Source of the DNA: Lysobacter sp.
Lineage (GTDB): Bacteria; Pseudomonadota; Gammaproteobacteria; Xanthomonadales; Xanthomonadaceae
Assembly (NCBI GenBank): GCA_030151365.1
Contig: JASLDW010000030.1
Location: 1-36,017, forward strand
Direction: 5' to 3'
DNA length: 36,017 nucleotides
Made by a program: the position numbers and the translations under genes. How positions within the stretch are numbered: the first letter of the stretch is position 1; each line of letters starts with the position of its first letter. Below the pieces are notes generated by a model, which worked only from the letters and a program-made list of their open reading frames with translations, had not been told where the DNA came from and made no database searches. This document shows positions 1 through 6,364 of this stretch, piece by piece.

Positions 1-77
1 TGGGTGAGCAGATCGACGATCTTGCCCTTGCCCTCATCGCCCCACTGGGCACCCAAAACGACGACCGACTGACCCAT
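1..77 (-). CDS. purA: adenylosuccinate synthetase, N-terminal fragment (cut by window edge)
   Basis: Reverse-strand reading from the ATG at 77 gives MGQSVVVLGAQWGDEGKGK followed by IVDLLT. This is the invariant N-terminus of adenylosuccinate synthetase, with its GDEGKGK phosphate loop. The enzyme joins IMP and aspartate, using GTP, in the first committed step from IMP to AMP. Only 25 codons are present; the rest lies beyond the left edge. A ribosome site (AAGGA) sits about 5 nt before the ATG. A terminator at 96-123 separates it from hflC, so purA probably has its own promoter or is reached by read-through. The order hflK-hflC-purA matches E. coli. Confidence 0.95.
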   Translation of the reverse strand, partial: MGQSVVVLGAQWGDEGKGKIVDLLT

Positions 78-95
78 TTCCTTGCTCCAGACGTG

Positions 96-123
96 AAAAA
101 AGCCGAGGCGAGCCCCGACTTTT
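96..123 (-). terminator. intrinsic terminator after hflC
   Basis: On the minus strand an 8-bp stem (AGTCGGGG / CCTCGGCT, with G-U pairs) closes a CTCG loop and is followed by six T residues. It lies 42 nt after the hflC stop and just before purA. The opposite strand also ends in four T residues, so weak bidirectional action is possible. Confidence 0.75.
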
Positions 124-165
124 CGACATTGTACGCCTGTCTCGTGAATGCGGCCAGCACCGCGT

Positions 166-1011
166 TCAGTGCTGGTATCGCAACGCCTGGAATGCCGGGT
201 CGTCCAGCGAGACCGGCTTGCCGGCCAGCTTCGCGCGCCGATAGGCCATCGCCGCGCGATCGAAGGCCGCGGCCGACGGATCCTCGGCTGCGACTTCGGC
301 ATAGATGCGCGCCGCTTCGGCATCGCCTTCGGCACGGCGGGCGTCCGCGCTCTTGCGCGCCGTCGCCAGCAGCCGGATGCGCTCGCTGTCGGCCTGGGCT
401 GTCGCGGTTTTGAGTTGCGCCTGGGCATCGACGCGCGCGCGCGCGATCACTTCGTCCTGGGTCGCGCGCATGCCGGACTGGATCGTCCTGGCGCTCGCAC
501 TGTCGGCGGGCATGCCGACACCGGCAACACCGCGATCCTCGATCGCCAGCCCGACCTCGCGCACCGCCGCATCCGCCATCGTGGCATTCGCCCACACCGT
601 CTGGCCGCGATCCGCCAGCGCCTGTGCGAAGGTCTGCTCGCGCAATGCCGGCACCGCGCTGGCCTGCAGGGCGGTGGCCAGGCGATCGCGCGGCACGCCG
701 GGGTTCGTGGCCAATGCATTGGCGTAGCGCGCGGCGTCGCTGACGCGCGCCAGCACCCACGGCGACTGCACCAGTTCGCGACCGTCGCGGCTGGACCAGC
801 GCAATTCCGGCTGCAACAACACGCGCTGCGGAACGCGCTGGACGCGATCGAGCAGCGGCCACTTCAGGTGCACGCCGGGACCGATGTTGTTGCGCGTGCC
901 GGTGATCGGCGACGACACCACCGCCAACTGGCCGGGATCGACGCGGAACCCGGCATCGAACGCGACCAGCGCCAGCAGGAACAGCAGGAAACTCGCGGCC
1001 AGCGATTTCAT
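166..1011 (-). CDS. hflC: HflC, stomatin/prohibitin-family partner of FtsH (divergent)
   Basis: This 281-residue protein has one N-terminal membrane anchor (about 4-20) followed by an SPFH/band-7 domain. The segment GPGVHLKWPLLDRV matches the HflC/HflK core, and EGDAEAARIYAEVAAEDP near 230-246 is the family's C-terminal signature. HflC forms with HflK a large periplasmic cage around the FtsH protease and modulates its access to membrane substrates. The start overlaps the hflK stop by 4 bp (ATGA), so the two are translationally coupled. The protein is shorter than E. coli HflC (334 residues) and departs from usual family motifs: no VMSPDSDFF-like C-terminal segment is visible. I take it to be a genuine but diverged HflC rather than a general SPFH paralogue, because of its place after hflK. 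Confidence 0.88.
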   Translation of the reverse strand: MKSLAASFLLFLLALVAFDAGFRVDPGQLAVVSSPITGTRNNIGPGVHLKWPLLDRVQRVPQRVLLQPELRWSSRDGRELVQSPWVLARVSDAARYANALATNPGVPRDRLATALQASAVPALREQTFAQALADRGQTVWANATMADAAVREVGLAIEDRGVAGVGMPADSASARTIQSGMRATQDEVIARARVDAQAQLKTATAQADSERIRLLATARKSADARRAEGDAEAARIYAEVAAEDPSAAAFDRAAMAYRRAKLAGKPVSLDDPAFQALRYQH

Positions 1012-2033
1012 CGCCCCGCCTCCGTGCCGCGGCCACCGCGATTGACGCTGCGGTCGACTTCACGCGAGGCATCGCGCAACGGCCGTCCGGTCCCGGTCGC
1101 AGGCGCTGCCGCCGCGGGCGCCGGATTCGCCGTCGGGGCCGTTGCAGCCACCGGAGGCTGGTTGCCGGCAGCGCTGTCGCTGGCCGCAGCCTGCAACACC
1201 GCGTCGCGGGTGACGATCGGCGCTGCCTTGTATTGGGCCGCGAGTTCGCGGAAATGCGCGGCATCGCCCTGGGCATCGAGGATGCGCGCCTGGCGATCGC
1301 GTTCGGCGGCGGCGAGCATGGCGTCGGCCTCGGCCTGCGCCGCGGGCATCTGCTTCGCCGCTTCCGCCTTGGAATCCGCGATCGCACGCTCCTGCTCTTC
1401 CTTGATCGACTTGAGCGTGTTGCCGGCATCGCTCACCGCGCTCGGCAGCACCGGCGCCGACCACGCCACCGACAGCGGCCGGATCCCGAGCCCCGCGCGT
1501 TGCGCGCGCGCCTGCAATGCCGCCAGCGCCTGCGGCTCCAGTTGGCCGTCGCGGCCGCCCAGCGTCGCCAGCGAACCCGCAGCCACCTGCATCGACACCG
1601 CATCGCGCGCCATTCGCCGCAAGGCATCCTGCGGCACGTCGCGGCTGTTGGCGATGTAGCGGATCGGGTCGTCGATGATGTACCCGATCTGCAACGGCAG
1701 GTCGAACATGGCGGGATCGCCCACCATCACCGGCAACGAATCGTCGATCGCCTTGCGTGCGCCGATCTCGAGGCCGGTCGCACGCTCCAGCGGCCACGGC
1801 AACTTGAGATGCACGCCCGGCTGGAGCACGCGCAGCGGCTGGCCCAGGCGGGAAATCACCGCCTGCTGGCCAGTGCCGACCACCACCACGCTGGACAGCG
1901 CCAACCAGGCGCCGAGCACGATGCCGGTCCACAGCAGCCCCGAGGATCCGGGCAGCCAGTCGCGCAGGTCGAGCCGCGACGGCGGTGGCGCGTCGGCGGG
2001 GTCGCTGTGTTTTCCGGGGGGATTCCAGGCCAT
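1008..2033 (-). CDS. hflK: HflK, SPFH-family partner of FtsH (divergent)
   Basis: The protein has 341 residues and begins MAWNPPGK, the typical HflK opening. The usual long Gly-rich N-terminal tail is reduced to about 25 residues before a single membrane span (about 33-52). The SPFH domain follows (LRVLQPGVHLKLPWPLERAT), then an Ala/Glu-rich helical region that would form the cage wall (about 205-280). The C-terminal tail is low complexity, rich in Ala, Pro and Thr. The PPEEVKxAFDD-type motif seen in standard HflK is not recognisable. Role: with HflC, controls FtsH. It lies 36 bp after hflX and overlaps hflC by 4 bp, as part of the miaA-hfq-hflX-hflK-hflC series. Confidence 0.88.
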   Translation of the reverse strand: MAWNPPGKHSDPADAPPPSRLDLRDWLPGSSGLLWTGIVLGAWLALSSVVVVGTGQQAVISRLGQPLRVLQPGVHLKLPWPLERATGLEIGARKAIDDSLPVMVGDPAMFDLPLQIGYIIDDPIRYIANSRDVPQDALRRMARDAVSMQVAAGSLATLGGRDGQLEPQALAALQARAQRAGLGIRPLSVAWSAPVLPSAVSDAGNTLKSIKEEQERAIADSKAEAAKQMPAAQAEADAMLAAAERDRQARILDAQGDAAHFRELAAQYKAAPIVTRDAVLQAAASDSAAGNQPPVAATAPTANPAPAAAAPATGTGRPLRDASREVDRSVNRGGRGTEAGR

Positions 2034-2069
2034 CGGGCTCGTCGGGACGTCTTGCTGGTCGCTAGTGTG

Positions 2070-3371
2070 TCAGATGGGGTCGGCTTCGGGTTCGGGCAAG
2101 AGCGGCCGCAACACCTCGGCATCGCCCGCGGCCATCAGGCGCAGCGCTTCGGTTTCCGGCAAGTCGATGGCGATGCGCCAGCCGGTCTCGTCGTGCGTTT
2201 CCGAACGAATCGCATCGAGCGCATGCAGCCGTGCGCGCAAGCGACCCGATTCTGCGGGCAGGTACAGCTCGCCGATCACGCGCCGCATGGCGAACGCATC
2301 GCCGAGGGCATCGCGCAAGCCATCGAGGCCGGTGCGATCGCGCGCCGACAGCCACACGCGCGGCCGCGCATCGGTCGGCACGTCGCGACGCGCGGTCGCG
2401 CCTTCGATGCGATCAATCTTGTTGAAGACGAGGATCTGCGGCAGGTCTCCTGCCCCGATTTCGGCAAGCACGGCATCGACCTGGGCGATGCGTTCCTCGC
2501 GCTGCGGATCGGCGGCATCGACCACGTGCAACAGCAGGTCGGCCTCGCGCGCTTCGCTCAAGGTCGAACGGAAGGCGGCCACCAGTTCGTGCGGCAGGTC
2601 GCGGACGAAACCGACGGTGTCGGCGAGGATGGCGCGACCGCCGGGGATATCGATGCGCCGCACGGTGGGATCGAGCGTCGCGAACAACTGGTCGGCGGCA
2701 TAGGCCTCCGCTCCAGTCAACGCATTGAACAGCGTCGACTTGCCGGCATTGGTGTAACCGACCAGCGCCACGCGCGGCAGTTCGCTGCGGGTGCGCGCGC
2801 GCCGCATCTGGGTGCGTTGCACCTCGACCTTGTCGAGCTTGCGCTGCAATTGTTCGAGTCGCGTCTGCAACAGGCGGCGGTCGGTTTCCAGCTGGGTTTC
2901 GCCGGGACCGCGCAAGCCGATCGAACCGCCGCGCTGGCGCTCGAGGTGGGTCCAGCCGCGCACCAGGCGCGTCGCCAGGTGCTTCAGCTGCGCCAGTTCG
3001 ACCTGCAGCTTGCCTTCGTGCGATTGCGCGCGCTGGGCGAAGATGTCGAGGATCAGGCCGGTGCGATCGACCACGCGTCGCTGCAGCGCGCGTTCGAGGT
3101 TGCGCTCCTGCACCGGCGTCAGCGCGTGATTGACGAGGATGAGGTCGGCGCCGCTGGCATCGGCGATCGCCTTCAGTTCCTCGACCTTGCCCTCGCCGAT
3201 CAGCGTCGCCGCGTTCGGGCGATCGATGCGCGCATTGGCGGTCGCGACGACATCGGCGCCGGCGGAGCGCGCCAGTTCGACGAACTCCTCCAGCACGTCG
3301 TCCTCGATGCGGCTGCCCCGGTGCGGTTGCACCAGCAGCGCGTGTTCACCCTTGCGGGAACGTTCGAACAA
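2070..3371 (-). CDS. hflX: ribosome-associated GTPase HflX
   Basis: This 433-residue protein has the HflX N-terminal domain (1-195), including the hallmark glycine loop GSIGLRGPGETQLETDRR near 149-166. A G domain follows, with G1 GYTNAGKS (205-212), G3 DTVGF (251-255) and G4 NKID (317-320). HflX binds the 50S E-site region and splits stalled ribosomes under stress; in some bacteria it also has RNA-helicase activity. The first usable start is a TTG at 3371 (leading to MFERSRKGEH, like the usual N-terminus), 11 nt after the hfq stop. No better start lies between the two genes. The rare start codon and weak ribosome site suggest low expression or coupling to hfq translation. Confidence 0.96.
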   Translation of the reverse strand: MFERSRKGEHALLVQPHRGSRIEDDVLEEFVELARSAGADVVATANARIDRPNAATLIGEGKVEELKAIADASGADLILVNHALTPVQERNLERALQRRVVDRTGLILDIFAQRAQSHEGKLQVELAQLKHLATRLVRGWTHLERQRGGSIGLRGPGETQLETDRRLLQTRLEQLQRKLDKVEVQRTQMRRARTRSELPRVALVGYTNAGKSTLFNALTGAEAYAADQLFATLDPTVRRIDIPGGRAILADTVGFVRDLPHELVAAFRSTLSEAREADLLLHVVDAADPQREERIAQVDAVLAEIGAGDLPQILVFNKIDRIEGATARRDVPTDARPRVWLSARDRTGLDGLRDALGDAFAMRRVIGELYLPAESGRLRARLHALDAIRSETHDETGWRIAIDLPETEALRLMAAGDAEVLRPLLPEPEADPI

Positions 3372-3382
3372 GTCGGTTCCCG

Positions 3383-3742
3383 TCAGCCGCGCGGCGGCAG
3401 GTCGCCTTCGTCGTCGTCCTCGTAATCGCCATCCTCGTCGTCTTCGTCATGGTCGTCCTGACCCATGTTGCGCGACGGCGAATCCTGCTGGACGTAGGCG
3501 CCCGTCGGTCCCACGCGCACCGCGCGCGCCGGCACCACGGTGGAAATCGCGTGCTTGTAGACCATCTGGCTGGTGGTGCCGCGCAGCAGGACCACGAACT
3601 GGTCGAACGATTCGATGGTGCCCTGGAGCTTGATGCCGTTGACGAGATAGATCGACACCGGCACGCGTTCGCGACGGAGGACGTTGAGGAAGGGGTCTTG
3701 CAGGGACTGCGGCCGCGAGGCCTGGAAATTGCGCTGCTGCAT
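3383..3742 (-). CDS. hfq: RNA chaperone Hfq with an acidic C-terminal tail
   Basis: This 119-residue Hfq pairs sRNAs with mRNAs in a hexameric Sm-like ring. The conserved core spans about 13-71 (SLQDPFL through ISTVVP). It includes the basic rim patch RRER (23-26) and the proximal-face YKH (62-64). The first 12 residues differ from the usual MAKGQ start, but the ATG at 3742 is the only in-frame start. The tail is striking: 15 of residues 96-114 are Asp or Glu. In E. coli a short acidic tip displaces RNA from the ring; here the tip is much more charged. The region before the ATG has no Shine-Dalgarno sequence (see leader entry). Order miaA-hfq-hflX is the standard one. Confidence 0.97.
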   Translation of the reverse strand: MQQRNFQASRPQSLQDPFLNVLRRERVPVSIYLVNGIKLQGTIESFDQFVVLLRGTTSQMVYKHAISTVVPARAVRVGPTGAYVQQDSPSRNMGQDDHDEDDEDGDYEDDDEGDLPPRG

Positions 3743-3808
3743 GGAGGAAATCTCGATGGGGAAAAAGTCGTTTTCGACCCGCGTCTCTGGCGCGGTCCGG
3801 ATAGTCTA
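3743..3808 (-). promoter_or_regulatory. hfq leader: small hairpin, U/C-rich tract, no Shine-Dalgarno
   Basis: Between the miaA stop and the hfq ATG, the minus strand carries a hairpin GTCG-AAAA-CGAC followed by TTTTTCCCC (3758-3778). Then comes ATTTCCTCC directly against the ATG. This is pyrimidine-rich and is not a ribosome site. A TAGACT hexamer (3803-3808) over the miaA stop could be a -10 element, but no convincing -35 is seen. The U-rich tract after a stem resembles both a weak terminator and an Hfq-binding site. Autoregulation is an inference from E. coli, where Hfq binds its own leader. Confidence 0.4.
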
Positions 3809-4795
3809 CCGGAAGCCGGCAAAACGCCCGCCCAACGAAGTTCCCCGCAGGAACAGCGCGATGGCGTCAACGAGTCGGCCGCGCTGGCGTTGCGCATCGA
3901 AACGACGCACGTCCAGCTGCCCGCGCAGCCACGTCATCTGGCGCTTGGCGAGCTGGCGGGTGGCGAAGATGGCGCGATCGCGGAACTGCGCGGCGTCGCC
4001 CTCGCCATCGAGATGCTCCCAGGCCTGGCGATAACCGACCGCGCGGATGGCCGGGAGATCGAGCGGCGCCGGATGCTCCGCCAACTGCGGCAACGCGCGC
4101 AGGTTGCGCACTTCATCGAGGAAGCCGCGTTCCAGCATCCAGTCGAAACGACGTTCGATGCGCGCATGCAGTTCCTCGCGCGATTCCGGCACCAGCGCCA
4201 GCTTCAGGACCCGCACCGGCCAGCGCGGCGCATGCAGGTGCTCGGCCTGCCACCGCGTGATCGGCTTGCCGCTCAGCCGGAACACTTCCAGCGCGCGCTG
4301 GATGCGTTGCGGATCGGTGGCGTGGATGCGCGCCGCCGCGTCGGGATCGACCTGCGCCAGCTCGGCGTGGAGCGCCGCCCAACCGCGCCGCTCGGCGTCG
4401 GCGGCGATCGCTGCGCGGATATCGGCGTCCGCGGCGGGCATCGGCGCCAGCCCGGAAAACAGCGCATGCGCATAGAGGCTGGTGCCGCCTGCGAGGATCG
4501 GCAATGCGCCGCGCTCGACGATGCCGGCGACCGCCGCTTTCGCGTCGTCGACGAACTCCGCGACCGAATACGGTTGCCAGGGATCGCGGATGTCGATCAG
4601 GTGGTGCGGAACGCGCCGCTGCTCTGCCCTGCTCGGCTTGGCGGAACCAATGTCGAGCCCGCGATAGACCAGCGCCGAATCGATGCTGACGATTTCGCCG
4701 CCGACGCGTTCGGCCAGATCGAGCGCCAGGTCGGTCTTGCCCGACCCGGTCGGCCCCAGCAATGCGATCGCGATCGGGCGTGCATCAGCGCTCAT
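3806..4795 (-). CDS. miaA: tRNA dimethylallyltransferase
   Basis: The 329-residue enzyme transfers the dimethylallyl group of DMAPP to N6 of A37 in tRNAs that read U-starting codons. The N-terminal P-loop GPTGSGKT is at 14-21, followed by the IVSIDSALVYRGLDIGSAKP region that binds substrate and the DIRDP motif. I chose the ATG at 4795 (MSADARPIA) because the open frame upstream would run almost to the permease stop and lacks MiaA similarity. It starts 19 nt after the permease stop and leads into hfq 63 nt downstream. Its DMAPP substrate comes from the pathway that ispD and ispF, elsewhere in this window, serve. Confidence 0.96.
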   Translation of the reverse strand: MSADARPIAIALLGPTGSGKTDLALDLAERVGGEIVSIDSALVYRGLDIGSAKPSRAEQRRVPHHLIDIRDPWQPYSVAEFVDDAKAAVAGIVERGALPILAGGTSLYAHALFSGLAPMPAADADIRAAIAADAERRGWAALHAELAQVDPDAAARIHATDPQRIQRALEVFRLSGKPITRWQAEHLHAPRWPVRVLKLALVPESREELHARIERRFDWMLERGFLDEVRNLRALPQLAEHPAPLDLPAIRAVGYRQAWEHLDGEGDAAQFRDRAIFATRQLAKRQMTWLRGQLDVRRFDAQRQRGRLVDAIALFLRGTSLGGRFAGFR

Positions 4796-4814
4796 CGTCG
4801 CGCCATCGGATGCG

Positions 4815-6248
4815 TCAATCCTTGCGCGCCAGCATGCTGTGGCCGCGCGCATAGACGAGGTAGACCACGATGCCGATCAGGTTCCAGGTCAGGAACCAGA
4901 TTTGCGTCTTCTGCGGCAGGCTCCAGAACAGGTACAGGCAGCCGAGGATGGCCAACGGCCCGACCAGCCACGCCAGCGGGGTGCGGAAGCTGCGCGGGCG
5001 ATTCGGCTCGCGCTTGCGCAATACCAGCAGGCAGGCGCCGACGGCGATGAAGGCCGCCAGCGTGCCGGCATTGGCCAGCGCGGCGATTTCATCGAGGCGC
5101 GCCACGCCCGCGAGCGCGGCGACCAGCACGGCGGTGAACGCGGTGATCGCCACCGGCGTGCCGGTGCGCGCATTGACCTTGGACAAGCCGCGCGGCAACA
5201 AGCCGTCGCGCGACATCACGAAGAAGATGCGGCTCTGGCCATAGAAGAAGGCCAGCAACACCGTCGGCAAGGCGATGATCGCGACGACGCCGATCAGGAA
5301 GGCGACGGTGCCATGGCCGAGTTCGCGCATGATCAGCGCCAGTGGCTCGGCGCTCTTGCCGAACACGCCGAAATTCATCGCGCCGATCGCCGCCAGCGCC
5401 ACCAGCATGTAGATCAGGGTGCAACCGATCATCGAACCGACGATACCGATCGAGAGGTCGCGCCCGGGATTCTTCGTCTCCTCCGCCGCGGTGGAAATCG
5501 CATCGAAGCCGTAGAAGGCGAAGAAGATGATCGCCGCGGCCGCCATCACCCCGCGCTCGACGCCATCCGCGCCCATCGACTTCGGGAACCCGTAGGGCAT
5601 GAACGGATGCAGGTTGTCGGCATTGAACGCCGGGAGCGCAACGGCGACGAAGATCGCCAACGCGATCAGCTTGAACACCACGAGGAAGGCGTTGACCGTC
5701 GCGCTTTCGCGGGTGCCGGCCATCAGCGCGCCGGCGACCACGAAGACGATCAGCACCGCAGGCAGGTTGATCAGGCCACCCGCATGCGGACCGGCGGCGA
5801 GCGCCTTCGGCAGCGCGACGCTCCAGCCCATGTTGGCGTGCAGCCAGTCGAGGAAGCCGACGAAATAACCCGACCAGCCGACCGCGACCGTGCTCACCAC
5901 CAGCGAATATTCGAGGATCAGGCTCCAGCCGATGATCCACGCCAAGCCCTCGCCCAGCGCCGCGTAACTGTAGGTATAGGCGCTGCCGGCCGCAGGCATC
6001 ATCGTCGACAGTTCGGCATAGGCCAGCGCCGCGCAGGCACAGACCACCCCGGCGATCAGGAACGACAGCAGCACCGCCGGGCCGGCCTTGTCGGCGCCGA
6101 CGCCGATCAACGTATAGATGCCCGTGCCGACGATGGCGCCGATGCCGAGCGCGACCAGGTGCGGCCACGACAGGGTCGGCACCAGCTTGCGGCCTTCCTC
6201 GTGCTCGGTGATGCGATTGATGTCCTTGCGACGAAGCAGGCTTTGCAT
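4815..6248 (-). CDS. APC-superfamily amino-acid permease
   Basis: This 477-residue integral membrane protein has about 12 predicted helices. After a polar N-terminal tail of some 28 residues, the first helix holds ALGIGAIVGTGIYTLIG, the glycine-rich APC substrate-binding motif. The region FFAFYGFDAISTAAEETKNP (about 242-261) is the signature of the cationic amino acid transporter/YfnA subgroup. It probably imports amino acids in symport with protons; the substrate cannot be told from sequence. It lies directly upstream of miaA (19 nt), so it may drive or share that transcript, though function offers no obvious link. No clear ribosome site precedes the ATG at 6248. Confidence 0.9.
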   Translation of the reverse strand: MQSLLRRKDINRITEHEEGRKLVPTLSWPHLVALGIGAIVGTGIYTLIGVGADKAGPAVLLSFLIAGVVCACAALAYAELSTMMPAAGSAYTYSYAALGEGLAWIIGWSLILEYSLVVSTVAVGWSGYFVGFLDWLHANMGWSVALPKALAAGPHAGGLINLPAVLIVFVVAGALMAGTRESATVNAFLVVFKLIALAIFVAVALPAFNADNLHPFMPYGFPKSMGADGVERGVMAAAAIIFFAFYGFDAISTAAEETKNPGRDLSIGIVGSMIGCTLIYMLVALAAIGAMNFGVFGKSAEPLALIMRELGHGTVAFLIGVVAIIALPTVLLAFFYGQSRIFFVMSRDGLLPRGLSKVNARTGTPVAITAFTAVLVAALAGVARLDEIAALANAGTLAAFIAVGACLLVLRKREPNRPRSFRTPLAWLVGPLAILGCLYLFWSLPQKTQIWFLTWNLIGIVVYLVYARGHSMLARKD

Positions 6249-6308
6249 GCGGTGGCGTCCGGTCGTGCGCCGGCAGGCGCGAATGACCGAAGCTTAGTCG
6301 AAAGACCG

Positions 6309-6338
6309 AAAAAAAGCCGGTCGGCATGACCGACCGGC
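6309..6338 (-). terminator. strong intrinsic terminator after the TonB receptor
   Basis: A perfect 9-bp GC-rich stem (GCCGGTCGG / CCGACCGGC, 6316-6324 and 6330-6338) with a 5-nt loop is followed on the minus strand by seven T residues. It lies 26 nt after the receptor stop codon and insulates the permease-miaA-hfq series from the receptor transcript. Confidence 0.93.
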
Positions 6339-6364
6339 CTGTACTGTCGTCAGGACAGCGCGAC

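Noticed and set aside
1233..3425. Long plus-strand open frame of 730 codons opposite hflK and hflX
   Set aside because: Antisense to two well-recognised genes, rich in Arg, Ala and His with no domain. Such frames are usual in very GC-rich DNA.
4796..4852. N-terminal extension of miaA by 19 codons
   Set aside because: It would overlap the permease end by 38 bp and adds no MiaA-like sequence ahead of the P-loop.
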